Origin: CAWAXW01 sp963786155 | Lineage (GTDB): Bacteria > Actinomycetota > CADDZG01 > WHSQ01 | Assembly (NCBI GenBank): GCA_963786155.1 | Contig: CAWAXW010000006.1 | Coordinates: 1,178,001 to 1,242,000, forward strand | Direction of reading: 5' to 3' | DNA length: 64,000 nt | Shown here: one piece after another, positions 51,538-60,767 of the stretch | Layout: each line of letters starts with the position of its first letter | Position numbering within the stretch: the first letter of the stretch is position 1 | The notes under the pieces: model-generated | Databases searched by the model: none | Seen by the model: only the letters and a program-made list of their open reading frames with translations | Told to the model about the DNA's origin: nothing | Translations under genes and position numbers: made by a program

Positions 51538-54500
51538 GCCTTGCGGAGGCCGAAGCCGATCTTTGTACCGTCCACCTCGATGGATCCCGCGGTGACATCT
51601 GCCGGCGGCTCTTCCGCGGAGTGCAGCGACGTCGCCAGCACCTCCTGCGCGATGTAGTCCTCGTATTTCGACAGGGCCTCCGCGGCGTCGCTTTCGTCGG
51701 CGGTAATCCACAGCTCGATCCGATCTTCCACGGCGAGACCACTGGTCTTGCGGAAGTCCTGCACGGCGCGCACGACCTCACGCGCTATCCCTTCCGCGAC
51801 CAGCTCGGGCGTTAGATGCAGGTCCAAGGCAACCGCGTAGGGCCCGTCCTGCACGAGCGTCTGTTCCTCGTGCTCACCGACGCGCACGTCGAGGTCGTCC
51901 CGGCTCAATTCCACGCGCTCGCCTTCGAAGTCGATGGTCGCGACCCCGCCCGAGTCGAGCTCGGCAACGAGGGAGCTCGCGTCGGCTCTTGCCAGAGAAG
52001 CGGCGAGGTCCTTCACGCGGGAGCCGAAGCGGGGGCCGAGCGCCCGGAAGTTCGGCTTGACCTCGTAGGAGACGAGCGCCCCGAGGCTCTCCATCGGGAC
52101 GATCGACTTCACGTTGAGCTCCTCCTTGATGAGGTCGATCACCTCGTTCAGCCCGGCCGCGTCGTCCCGCGGAGTGACCACGTATGCCTGCGCCAGCGGC
52201 TGGCGAACGCGCACCTTGGCGTCGGTGCGCGCGGCGCGGCCGAGACCCACGATCCGACGAGCGAGCCCCATCCGGAGGCGGAGATCGTCGTCGCGACGGG
52301 AATCATCTGGGCTTGGCCAGTCGGCGAGGTGGACGGAGTCCTCGCCGGTGAGGTTCGTATAGATCTCGTCCGAGATGAATGGGATGAAGGGCGCGCTGAG
52401 CTTGGCGACCGTGACGAGGCACTCCCACAGCGTGTGGAAAGCGGCGCTGGTGTCCGAGTCCTCTTTCGAACGCCAGAAGCGCCGGCGCGACCGGCGGACG
52501 TACCAGTTCGAGAGATCGTCGACGAAGCGTTCGAGTCGCCTCCCGCCCAGCGTCGTATCGAACTGCTCGAGTCCGTCGGTGACGATCCGGATCGTGTCGT
52601 CGAGCTCGGCCAGGATCCACCGATCGAGCTCGCTGCTCTTGGCGCTCTCGGCGGCCGTGTCGGGGTCGAAGCCTTCGAGGGCCGCGTACGTGACCCAGAA
52701 CGAGTACGTGTTCCACAGAGTGAGAAGGGACTTGCGCAAGGTCTCTTGGACGATCTCCACCGAGATCCGCCGCGCCGACCAGGGCGTGCCGCCGGTGAGG
52801 AGATACCAGCGCAGCGGGTCCGCGCCCTGGGCATCCAGCACGGTCCACGGATCGATCACGTTGCCGATCGACTTGCTCATCTTGCGCCCTTCGGCGTCCA
52901 CGATGAGGCCGAGGCAGACACAGTTCCGATAGCTGTTCTCGCCCTCGATGAGGGTGGCGACGGCAAGCAACGAGTAGAACCACCCGCGCGTTTGGTCGAT
53001 CGCTTCGGTGATGAAATGTGCGGGGAACCGCTTCTCGAATATGTCCTTGTTCTCGAAGGGGTAGTGCCACTGGGCGAAGGGCATCGAACCTGAGTCGAAC
53101 CACGCGTCGATGACGGCGCGCACGCGGGTCGCTTCCTTGCCGCATTCAGGACAAGGGAACTTGATCAGGTCTACATGCGGACGGTGGGGGTCGAAGTCCT
53201 CGAGCTCTCGACCGGAAAGCTCGCGCAGCTCCGCGAACGACCCGACGCACGTTTGATGATCGTCCTCGCATCTCCAGACCGGAAGCGGAGTCCCCCAGTA
53301 CCGATCACGGGATAGCGACCAGTCGACGTTGTTGGCGAGCCAGTCCCCGAAGCGCCCGTACTTGATCGTCGGCGGCTGCCAGTTGGTCGCCTCGTTGCTC
53401 GTCTGGAGTTGGTCCCGGATCTGCGAGGTGCGGATGTACCAGTCCTTGCGCGCGTAATAGAGGAGTGGCGTGCCGCACCGCCAGCAGTGGGGATAGGCGT
53501 GCTCGTAGACCTCGGCCCGGAACAACACACCCCGGTTCTCCAGGTCCTCCACGACCCTGGGATCGGCCTCCTTGAACCACAGCCCGGCAAAGGCCCCCGC
53601 TTGCTCGATGACGTGACCGGTGGGATCGATGGCCTGCAAGATCGGGAGCCCGTCGCGCTTGGCGACGACCATGTCGTCCTCGCCGTACGGCGCGAGGTGG
53701 ACGATGCCGGTGCCCTCCTCGGTGCTGACGAAATCGCCCGCCCTCACCGTGTGACCGTTGGGCCCCGGCTCGACGAAGGGGAACGGCGGCGAGTAGCGCT
53801 TGTCCAGGAGGTCGCGGCCGGGGAGCTCCCGCTCGATCACGGTCCCCTCGCCGAACAGGGAGTCGGCCAACTCGCGGGCAACTATGAGCTTCTTGGCCGG
53901 GGCTGCCGGGTCCACCACCACCGCGTAGACGATGTCCGGGCCCACGGCCGCCGCCATGTTCGCAAGCAGCGTCCAGGGCGTCGTCGTCCAGACCAGCAAG
54001 GCGGTGTCCGGATCGTCCACGAGGGGGAAGCGGACGTAGACCGACGGGTCGCTGACCGTTTGGTAGGCGCCCGGCTGGTGCTGCTCGTGGTTGCTCAGCG
54101 CGGTCTCGCATCGAGGGCAGTAGGGGACGACCTTGAAGTCCTCCTCCAGCAGGCCCTTGTCCCAGATCTGCCGCAGGATCGCCCAGACGCTTTCCACGTA
54201 GTCGGGCGTCATGGTCCAGTAGGCCTGATCGAGGTCGATCCAGAAGCCGATCCGGGAGGTGAGCCTCTCCCAGTCCGCGACGTAGCGCTTCACGGACTCG
54301 CGGCAGCGCTCCACGAACGCCTCGATCCCGATCCGGTCCTCGATCTCAGACTTCTGGGTGATCCCCAGCTCTTTCTCGACCTCGATCTCGACCGGGAGCC
54401 CGTGGCAGTCCCATCCGGCCTTCCGGTGGACGAAGTGGCCCCTCATCGTCTGGAAGCGACAGAAGATGTCCTTGAAGGTCCTGGCCTCCACGTGCCCGAT

Positions 54501-54674
54501 GTGCGGCTTGTTGTTGGCGGTGGGGGGCCCGTCGTAGAAGACCCATTCCGCAGCGCCCTCACGCGCCTTCATCGATCGCTCGAAGATCTGGTCGCGCTCC
54601 CACCGCTCGAGGATCCCGGCCTCGAGCTTCGGGATAGAGACGTGCGGATCTACGGGGCGATAGCTGGCCGGCAT
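51534..54674 (-). CDS. ileS: Isoleucyl-tRNA synthetase
   Basis: 1046 residues. HIGH motif (GPPTANNKPHIGHV, residues 58-61), editing domain (WTTTPWTLLANMAAAVG), two Cys pairs in the CP region (CPRCETALSNHEQ; FPCPECGKEA), and KMSKS in GRKMSKSIGNVIDPW near residue 600, then anticodon-binding domain and C-terminal zinc-less tail. This is the longer bacterial/eukaryote-like clade. The ATG at 54674 faces the dksA-like gene with only 61 nt between starts, so there is no room for a T-box leader. Confidence 0.96.
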   Translation of the reverse strand: MPASYRPVDPHVSIPKLEAGILERWERDQIFERSMKAREGAAEWVFYDGPPTANNKPHIGHVEARTFKDIFCRFQTMRGHFVHRKAGWDCHGLPVEIEVEKELGITQKSEIEDRIGIEAFVERCRESVKRYVADWERLTSRIGFWIDLDQAYWTMTPDYVESVWAILRQIWDKGLLEEDFKVVPYCPRCETALSNHEQHQPGAYQTVSDPSVYVRFPLVDDPDTALLVWTTTPWTLLANMAAAVGPDIVYAVVVDPAAPAKKLIVARELADSLFGEGTVIERELPGRDLLDKRYSPPFPFVEPGPNGHTVRAGDFVSTEEGTGIVHLAPYGEDDMVVAKRDGLPILQAIDPTGHVIEQAGAFAGLWFKEADPRVVEDLENRGVLFRAEVYEHAYPHCWRCGTPLLYYARKDWYIRTSQIRDQLQTSNEATNWQPPTIKYGRFGDWLANNVDWSLSRDRYWGTPLPVWRCEDDHQTCVGSFAELRELSGRELEDFDPHRPHVDLIKFPCPECGKEATRVRAVIDAWFDSGSMPFAQWHYPFENKDIFEKRFPAHFITEAIDQTRGWFYSLLAVATLIEGENSYRNCVCLGLIVDAEGRKMSKSIGNVIDPWTVLDAQGADPLRWYLLTGGTPWSARRISVEIVQETLRKSLLTLWNTYSFWVTYAALEGFDPDTAAESAKSSELDRWILAELDDTIRIVTDGLEQFDTTLGGRRLERFVDDLSNWYVRRSRRRFWRSKEDSDTSAAFHTLWECLVTVAKLSAPFIPFISDEIYTNLTGEDSVHLADWPSPDDSRRDDDLRLRMGLARRIVGLGRAARTDAKVRVRQPLAQAYVVTPRDDAAGLNEVIDLIKEELNVKSIVPMESLGALVSYEVKPNFRALGPRFGSRVKDLAASLARADASSLVAELDSGGVATIDFEGERVELSRDDLDVRVGEHEEQTLVQDGPYAVALDLHLTPELVAEGIAREVVRAVQDFRKTSGLAVEDRIELWITADESDAAEALSKYEDYIAQEVLATSLHSAEEPPADVTAGSIEVDGTKIGFGLRKA

Positions 54675-54735
54675 CGGAGAAGGATAGGCGCTGCGATGCC
54701 CGTTCTCGTTACCCTTGTGTTATCTTCCCGCGCCC

Positions 54736-55481
54736 ATGAGCCCGGCTAAGAAGCCGACGTCACGCAAGTCCACGGCCAAGAAGCCGGCCGCCAAGAAGAC
54801 CGCGCGCAAGCCGGCCAAAAAGGCCACGCGCAAGGCGGTCAAGAAGACCACCGCCAAGAAGGCGGCTCCAAGGAAGGCCGCGGCCAAGAAGACCACCGCG
54901 AAGAAGCCGGTGGCCAAGAAGAAGACCACCGCGAAGAAGCCGGTGGCCAAGAAGACCACCGCGAAGAAGACCGCGGTCAAGAAGGCCCCCGCCAAGAAGG
55001 CAACCGCCCCCAAGAAAACGGCTGCGCCGAAGAAAACGGCAGGACCCAAGCCCATCGCTCGGATGCCCAAGCCGAAACCCCCACCCAAGCGCCCGATCAG
55101 GCCGATGAAGCTCGACGCCCAGATCCTCAAGGGATCCGGACCCAGCTCAAAGAGGAGTACGGGGCCCTCGAGCGCCAGTACGCCGAGCTCGATCGCGAAT
55201 CCTTCGAGGGGACGCAGAGCGACCTCTCGGGCGAAGTGGGTCTGGACGAGGACTTCGCCGATGCCGGCAGCGCGACGTTCGAGCGAGAACGCGATCTCTC
55301 GATCCAGAACAACATCAAGGACCTGATGGAGCAGATCGATCGCGCCATGGGCCGGATCGACGACGGCACCTACGGCACCTGCGAGCGTTGCGGCAACCCC
55401 ATCGACGGCGCTCGGCTCAAGGCCCTGCCACACGCGTCGCTGTGCATGGACTGCAAGCGCCGGGAAGAGCGAGCGAGATAG
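54736..55481 (+). CDS. DksA/TraR-type zinc-finger protein with histone-H1-like tail, frame broken near 55130
   Basis: ATG 54736. Residues 1-120 are an almost pure Lys/Ala/Pro/Thr tail (KKPAAKKTARKPAKKATRK type repeats). At about 55128-55133 one G is missing; repaired, the frame continues GIRTQLKEEYGALERQYAELDRESF and the DksA coiled coil, then EVGLDEDFADAGSATFERERDLSIQNNIKDLMEQIDRA and the C4 zinc finger GTYGTCERCGNPIDGARLKALPHASLCMDCKRREE; about 248 residues. As read, the zinc-finger half could start only at 55236. Probable RNA-polymerase-associated regulator whose tail would bind nucleic acid; lies upstream of lspA. Confidence 0.85.
54886..54972 (+). repeat. 33-bp tandem repeat in the Lys-rich tail coding region
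   Basis: A unit encoding KKTTAKKPVA occurs from 54886 and again from 54919 (30 identical bases, 33-bp period), with a partial third copy from 54952. Such repeats change copy number readily and are hard to assemble. Confidence 0.8.
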
Positions 55482-55499
55482 ACACGCGACGATAGCGGC

Positions 55500-55985
55500 G
55501 TGGCCGTCGCCGTCTCGTCTCTCTACATCCGGATCCTCGTCACCGCCTCGGCGGTGCTTGCGCTCGATCAACTCACGAAGCAGCTCGCGTTGAACTCGCT
55601 CGAGGACGGGCCGATCGACCTCATCGCGGGCGTGTTGACGCTTCGGCTCACCTACAACTCCGGAGGGGCCTTCGGGCTGGGGCGGGGAGCGCCGCTCCTC
55701 TTCCTCGTCGCCACGGTGGGCGTGTCGATCCTCATATTGGTGTGGGCTCGCAAGCTGACGGACATCCGCTGGGCTATCCCGTTCGGGCTCGTCCTGGGAG
55801 GGGGGCTGGGCAACCTCGCGGACCGGGTGCTTCGTGACCTCGGCGGGGGCGTGGTCGATTTCATCGACCTGCACGTCTGGCCCGTGTTCAACGTGGCCGA
55901 CTCGGCGATCGTCGTCGGCGTCGGCCTAATCGCTCTTCTTTCGGTGCGCGCCGATCGAGCCCAGGTGGAGCCCGAACGGACGTGA
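55500..55985 (+). CDS. lspA: Lipoprotein signal peptidase (signal peptidase II)
   Basis: 161 residues, four helices, GTG 55500. Conserved boxes: LALDQLTKQLAL, LRLTYNSGGAFGLG, GGGLGNLADRVL and VVDFIDLHVWPVFNVADSAIVVG; the aspartates of NLADR and NVADS are the catalytic pair. Cleaves prolipoproteins such as the DppA- and OpuAC-type products in this window. Overlaps rluD by 4 nt. Confidence 0.95.
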   Translation: MAVAVSSLYIRILVTASAVLALDQLTKQLALNSLEDGPIDLIAGVLTLRLTYNSGGAFGLGRGAPLLFLVATVGVSILILVWARKLTDIRWAIPFGLVLGGGLGNLADRVLRDLGGGVVDFIDLHVWPVFNVADSAIVVGVGLIALLSVRADRAQVEPERT

Positions 55986-56896
55986 TCGAGTTCATCGCCG
56001 ACGAGACCGACGCCGGCGAGCGGATCGACGTCGTCGTGGCCCGCCGCGGGGGCGTGCCTCGGAGCGCGGCTCAAGTGGCGCTGCGTGCGGGAGAGGTCAA
56101 GGTAGGGGGCCGCGTGGTCCGCCCCGGCCATCGGCTCGTGGCGGGCGAAGCGGTTGAGGGGTCCGTCGTGGAGGCGCAGTCTCTTCCGCCGAGTCCCGAG
56201 GACATCCCGCTCGACGTCGTCTACTCCGACGACCGTGTGCTCGTTATCAGCAAGCCCGCCGGTCTCGTGACCCATCCGGCCGGTGGCCACCCGAGCGGGA
56301 CGTTGGTCAATGCACTGCTCGCGCTCGGGGTTCCGCTTGCCTCCGAAGACCCCGACCGTCCGGGGCTCGTCCACAGATTGGACAAGGACACCTCGGGGCT
56401 GCTCCTCGTGGCCAAGGACGACCCTGCGCGCGCCTTCCTCCAGGCTGCACTCAAAGAGCGCCGCGTCGGCCGGGTCTACCTGGCTCTGGTGAGAGGCCGG
56501 CCCCGGCCCGATTCCGGAACCATCGAAGCGCCGATCGGACGACACCCGGCCCGGCGGAAGATGGCCGTCGTTGCGGATGGCAGGCACGCGGTCACTCACT
56601 TCCGGGTGCTGGATGCGACCGAGAAGCTCGCCCTGGTCGAGGTGACGCTCGAGACGGGGCGCACCCATCAGATCCGGGTCCATCTCGCCCACCTCGGCCA
56701 CCCGGTCCTGGGCGACAGGACCTACGGGGGAGCGTCCGAGCAGGCGAGCGCACTCGGCCTGGACCGGCCCTTCCTCCATGCCGTGCGGCTGAGCTTCCCC
56801 CACCCCGACGACGAGCGCCTAGTAGAGGTCCAAGACGATCTTCCGGCCGACCTCACTAGGGCTCTCGAGCTAGCGAAACTGGCTATCCCCAGCTAA
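55982..56896 (+). CDS. rluD: RluA/RluD-family 23S rRNA pseudouridine synthase
   Basis: 304 residues from GTG 55982. N-terminal S4 RNA-binding domain (RIDVVVARRGGVPRSAAQVALRAGEVKVGGRVV), then the catalytic motif LVHRLDKDTSGLLLVAKDD (Asp near residue 133), and LETGRTHQIRVHLAHLGHPVLGDRTYGG. RluD modifies 23S rRNA helix 69; RluA/C relatives cannot be ruled out, but the lspA-rluD pairing is standard. Confidence 0.93.
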   Translation: MIEFIADETDAGERIDVVVARRGGVPRSAAQVALRAGEVKVGGRVVRPGHRLVAGEAVEGSVVEAQSLPPSPEDIPLDVVYSDDRVLVISKPAGLVTHPAGGHPSGTLVNALLALGVPLASEDPDRPGLVHRLDKDTSGLLLVAKDDPARAFLQAALKERRVGRVYLALVRGRPRPDSGTIEAPIGRHPARRKMAVVADGRHAVTHFRVLDATEKLALVEVTLETGRTHQIRVHLAHLGHPVLGDRTYGGASEQASALGLDRPFLHAVRLSFPHPDDERLVEVQDDLPADLTRALELAKLAIPS

Positions 56897-56965
56897 TCAA
56901 CAAGCTCCGGGCCTTGCGATCAACAGCCTTTATGCCCGAATCTCAGCCCACTTCTCCTGCGGACC

Positions 56966-56994
56966 TTGAAGGTGTCGGCACCGCCATCTATGGT
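56966..56994 (+). promoter_or_regulatory. Putative dnaE promoter
   Basis: TTGAAG (56966-56971), 17-nt spacer, TATGGT (56989-56994). The start of transcription would be about 50 nt before the dnaE TTG at 57050. The rest of the 153-nt gap holds no gene. Confidence 0.45.
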
Positions 56995-57049
56995 GGAACG
57001 ACACCCTTGTAATTCCACCGCCGGGACTATTTTTGGGAGGTCGACCCGC

Positions 57050-60000
57050 TTGAGCTTCGTCCATCTCCACGCTCATACCGAGTACTCCATGCTCGACGGA
57101 GCAAGCAGGATCGGGGAGATGTTCGAGGCGGCCGCCAACGCCGGGATGCCGGCCTGCGCGATCACCGACCACGGGGTGATGTTCGGGGCCCTCGAGTTCT
57201 ACAAGACCGGCCGCTCCCACGGCGTGAAGCCGATCCTCGGGATGGAGGGCTACCTGTTCGCAGGCGATCGCCGGGAGAAGCCACCTCAGCGCGAGAACGG
57301 CGACAAGACCTACCACCTCACCCTGCTGGCGGCGACCGACCAGGGCTACAAGAACCTGATCAAGCTCTCGTCGCGCGCCTGGCTCGAGGGACTTCACTAT
57401 TTCCCCCGATCGGACTGGGAGATCCTCAGCGAGTACGCGGACGGACTCATCTGTCTGTCCGGGTGTCTCTCCGCGGAGATCCCCAAGCTCATCGTCGCGG
57501 GCGACGGCAAGGGGGCGCGCGCCAAGATCGCCCAGTACCGAGAGCTCTTCGGCGATCGCTTCTACCTGGAGCTCCAGGATCACGGCCTTCCCGAACAGAA
57601 ACCGTTGAACGACGAGCTCGTGCGCCTCGGCAAAGAGCTGTCGATCCCCTGGGTGTGCACCAACGACTCGCACTACACCCACCAGGAGCAAGCGAAGCCG
57701 CACGAGGTGTTGTTGTGCATCAACACCGGTTCAGAGCTGTCGGACCCGAACCGTTTCAAGTTCGACTCCGATCAGTTCTATCTGAAGACCCCCGAGGAGA
57801 TGCGGACCGTCTTCGAACGCTGGCCGGGCGCCTGCGAGACGACCCTCGAAGTGGCCGATCGCTGCAACGTCGAGATCTCGCTCGACAACTTGTTGCTCCC
57901 GCGCTTCGAGGTGCCGCCGGGCCAAACGCTCACGACACATCTCGAGCAGCTCGTGATGACGGGCTGCCGGGAGCGCTACGGGGACTCACCGGCACCGGAG
58001 GTGACCGAGCGCGCGAGATACGAGCTCGGCGTCATCGGCGAGATGGGATTCGAGGGTTACTTCCTCGTCGTGCAGGACTTCGTGAACTGGGCCAAGGAGC
58101 AAGGGATCCGTGTCGGCCCCGGCCGCGGCAGCGCAGCCGGCTCGATCGTCAGCTACACGCTTGGGATCACCGAGCTCGACCCGCTGCGCTACGACCTGAT
58201 GTTCGAGCGTTTCCTGAACCCGGAGCGGGTCGAGATGCCCGACATCGATATCGACTTCGACGAGCGCAGGCGGGGCGACGTGATCCGTTACGTCAGCGAC
58301 AAGTACGGCGACGACCACGTGGCGCAGATCGTCACCTACGGCACGATCAAGGGTAAGCAGGCGATCAAGGACGCCGCTCGGGTCCTGGGCTTCCCTTACC
58401 AGGAAGGCGATCGCCTCACCAAGATGTATCCCGCTCTGATCATGGGCCGCGATTCAGGGCTCCAAAGCGCCCTCGACACCTCGGCGGAGCTGAGGGCCGC
58501 GTACGACTCTTCAGACGCGGCGAAGCAGATCATCGACGTGGCGTTGGGGATCGAGAACCTCAAGCGTTCGGCCGGCATCCACGCGGCGGGCGTCGTCATC
58601 GGGCGGGACCCCCTGATCGAGCATGTTCCGCTCAAGCGTGGCGATCACGGCGAGACCGTGACCCAGTTCGACATGAAGGGCGTGACCGAGCTCGGCCTAT
58701 TGAAGATGGACTTCCTCGGGCTGCGAAACCTCACGGTGATCGACCTGACGCGCGACTACGTGAAGGCCAACCGCGGCGAGGAGATCGACGTCGATCACCT
58801 GAGCTTCGACGATCCAAGGGTGTTCGAGATGTTGCAGCGCGGCGATTCCGACGGGGTGTTCCAACTCGAATCGGAAGGGATGCGCAGGTTGCTGGTTCAG
58901 CTCAAGCCCGAGAGCTTCGAGCACATCATGGCTCTGATCGCGCTCTACAGGCCCGGTCCCATGGAGCAGATCCCCGCCTACATCGAGCGCAAGAACGATT
59001 CGTCGAAGGTGAGCTACCTCCATCCGTCGCTCGAGGACCTGACGAAGGAGACCTACGGGATCCTCGTCTACCAAGAGCAGATCGTGATGATGCTGCAGCG
59101 ACTGGCCGGCTACACCCCGGGGCACGCGGACAAGGTCCGGAAGGCGATCGGCAAGAAGGACCGAGCGTTGATGGCCGCAGAGGAGCCGGTGTTCATCGAG
59201 GGGTGCGTCACGGCGGGCAGCACCGAGAAGGAAGCGCGCCGCTTGTGGGGCTTGATCCAGCCGTTCGCCGACTACTCCTTCAACCGCGCCCACTCAGCTT
59301 GTTACGCGTACATCGCGTACCAGACCGCATGGCTGAAGGCTCATTACCCGGTCGAGTACATGGCGGCGCTTCTGACGAGCGTCAAGGACAGCAAGGATGC
59401 GAAGCCCTTCTATCTCCACGTCGCTCGCAAGATGGAGATCCCGGTGCTGCTTCCCGACGTGAACTCGTCCGACCAGGACTTCACACCCGTTGGAGATTCG
59501 ATCCGCTTCGGCCTTGCAGCCGTGCGGGGCGTGGGGACCAGCGTCGTCGAGAAGATCGTGGAGGCACGCAGAGCCAAAGGTGCGTTCGAGTCCTTCTACG
59601 ACTTCTGCAGCAAGGTGGACTACGTCTGCCTCAACAAGAAGACGGTCGAGTCGCTGATCTGGGCGGGCGCCTTCGAATCCCTCGGTCACACGCGCAAGGG
59701 CCTTGCGGAGACCTTCGAGTACATCTGCGCAGAGGTGACGGACAGGCGAAAGAAGGAGGAGGCCGGCCAGTTCTCGTTGTTCGCGTCGGCCGGCGGATCG
59801 GATGACGGCGAGTCGACGCACGAGACTCCTATCCCGGTGACCGAAGAGCACAAGAAAATCTTGCTCGCGAACGAGAAAGAGATGCTCGGTGTATTCGTCT
59901 CCGACCACCCGCTCCTCGGGGTCGAGGGTCTGCTCGCACGCATGTGCGATTGCCCGATCTCCGGTCTGCGGCAGCGCCCGGCCGGCGAGGTCGTGACGAT

Positions 60001-60484
60001 CGGCGGACTCGTCTCGGGACTTCAGAAGAAGGTGACGAGGCGCGGCGACATCATGCTGCTGATCGAGTTCGAAGATCTCTCCGGCATGGCGGTCGAGGTG
60101 GTCGTGTTCGCAAAGACCTACGAGCAGTTCGCCAACGTCATCCAGCAGGATGCGATCCTGCTGGTAAAGGGGCGAGTGGACTTCGACGCCCGCGACGACT
60201 CCTGCAAGATGATCGCCATGGAGCTGCGGGAGACGAACCTGAGCGAGGACCGGCCTCTGGAGATCAGCCTGCCCGCGGAGCTGTGCGGCGATCCCGGCTT
60301 CGTCGGTCGCCTCAAAGAAGTGCTGGTGAACCACCCCGGCTCCCAACAAGTGTTCCTGCACCTCGCGCGGGGCACGAAGACGACGGTCCTGAAACTCGGC
60401 AGCGAGTTCTGGGTGGATTCGAGCAACGGCCTGGCGGCCGAGCTCAAAGCGCTCCTCGGGTCGAAGGCTCTCCTCACCTCGTAG
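57050..60484 (+). CDS. dnaE: Replicative DNA polymerase III alpha subunit
   Basis: 1144 residues from TTG 57050 (GGGAGG 10 nt upstream; the open frame before it is not family-like). PHP domain FVHLHAHTEYSMLDGASRIGEM and AITDHGVMFGALEF with intact metal-type His/Asp; polymerase core GRGSAAGSIVSYTLGITELDPLRYDLMFERFLNPERVEMPDIDIDFDERRRGDVI with the catalytic Asp pair near residue 400; ALYRPGPMEQIP; NRAHSACYAYIAYQTAWLK; HhH; and the C-terminal OB fold VVTIGGLVSGLQKKVTRRGDIMLLIEFEDLSGMAVEVVVF. This is the main chromosomal replicase, distinct from DnaE2. Confidence 0.97.
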   Translation: MSFVHLHAHTEYSMLDGASRIGEMFEAAANAGMPACAITDHGVMFGALEFYKTGRSHGVKPILGMEGYLFAGDRREKPPQRENGDKTYHLTLLAATDQGYKNLIKLSSRAWLEGLHYFPRSDWEILSEYADGLICLSGCLSAEIPKLIVAGDGKGARAKIAQYRELFGDRFYLELQDHGLPEQKPLNDELVRLGKELSIPWVCTNDSHYTHQEQAKPHEVLLCINTGSELSDPNRFKFDSDQFYLKTPEEMRTVFERWPGACETTLEVADRCNVEISLDNLLLPRFEVPPGQTLTTHLEQLVMTGCRERYGDSPAPEVTERARYELGVIGEMGFEGYFLVVQDFVNWAKEQGIRVGPGRGSAAGSIVSYTLGITELDPLRYDLMFERFLNPERVEMPDIDIDFDERRRGDVIRYVSDKYGDDHVAQIVTYGTIKGKQAIKDAARVLGFPYQEGDRLTKMYPALIMGRDSGLQSALDTSAELRAAYDSSDAAKQIIDVALGIENLKRSAGIHAAGVVIGRDPLIEHVPLKRGDHGETVTQFDMKGVTELGLLKMDFLGLRNLTVIDLTRDYVKANRGEEIDVDHLSFDDPRVFEMLQRGDSDGVFQLESEGMRRLLVQLKPESFEHIMALIALYRPGPMEQIPAYIERKNDSSKVSYLHPSLEDLTKETYGILVYQEQIVMMLQRLAGYTPGHADKVRKAIGKKDRALMAAEEPVFIEGCVTAGSTEKEARRLWGLIQPFADYSFNRAHSACYAYIAYQTAWLKAHYPVEYMAALLTSVKDSKDAKPFYLHVARKMEIPVLLPDVNSSDQDFTPVGDSIRFGLAAVRGVGTSVVEKIVEARRAKGAFESFYDFCSKVDYVCLNKKTVESLIWAGAFESLGHTRKGLAETFEYICAEVTDRRKKEEAGQFSLFASAGGSDDGESTHETPIPVTEEHKKILLANEKEMLGVFVSDHPLLGVEGLLARMCDCPISGLRQRPAGEVVTIGGLVSGLQKKVTRRGDIMLLIEFEDLSGMAVEVVVFAKTYEQFANVIQQDAILLVKGRVDFDARDDSCKMIAMELRETNLSEDRPLEISLPAELCGDPGFVGRLKEVLVNHPGSQQVFLHLARGTKTTVLKLGSEFWVDSSNGLAAELKALLGSKALLTS

Positions 60485-60520
60485 GGCACGCCGAAGCCGC
60501 CTCTCCCATAGTGTGGGCCG

Positions 60521-60751
60521 ATGCCCTGCGTGCGCTGCGGAAAGATCCAGATCGATCCCGTCAAGGGCGCTTCGCCCTGGGCCCGGGGAGTGATCCAACA
60601 GGAGCAGATCCTGATGTGTCCCGACTGTCAGGAAGAGGATCCTGCGTGGACGGGCTCGCTCAAGAAGTGCGAGCGCTGCGGCAGCACCCGGCTGTCGATC
60701 ACCATGGGCTCGGTCGTGTGCCGGGGCTGCGGGCATGACAGCCCCGTATAG
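60521..60751 (+). CDS. Small zinc-ribbon protein
   Basis: 76 residues from ATG 60521. Four CxxC pairs: CVRC near the start, CPDC at mid-length, CERC and CRGC near the end, spaced as two zinc ribbons (MPCVRCGKI...MCPDCQEED; KKCERCGSTRLS...VVCRGCGHD). No enzyme domain. Lies between dnaE and hisD in the same orientation. It could be a nucleic-acid or protein-binding ribbon; function unknown. Confidence 0.75.
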   Translation: MPCVRCGKIQIDPVKGASPWARGVIQQEQILMCPDCQEEDPAWTGSLKKCERCGSTRLSITMGSVVCRGCGHDSPV

Positions 60752-60767
60752 CCACTAGCATCTCGCG

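Noticed and set aside
54675..54735. T-box riboswitch for ileS
   Set aside because: Only 61 nt separate ileS from the divergent gene start, too short for a T-box; no such motif is visible.
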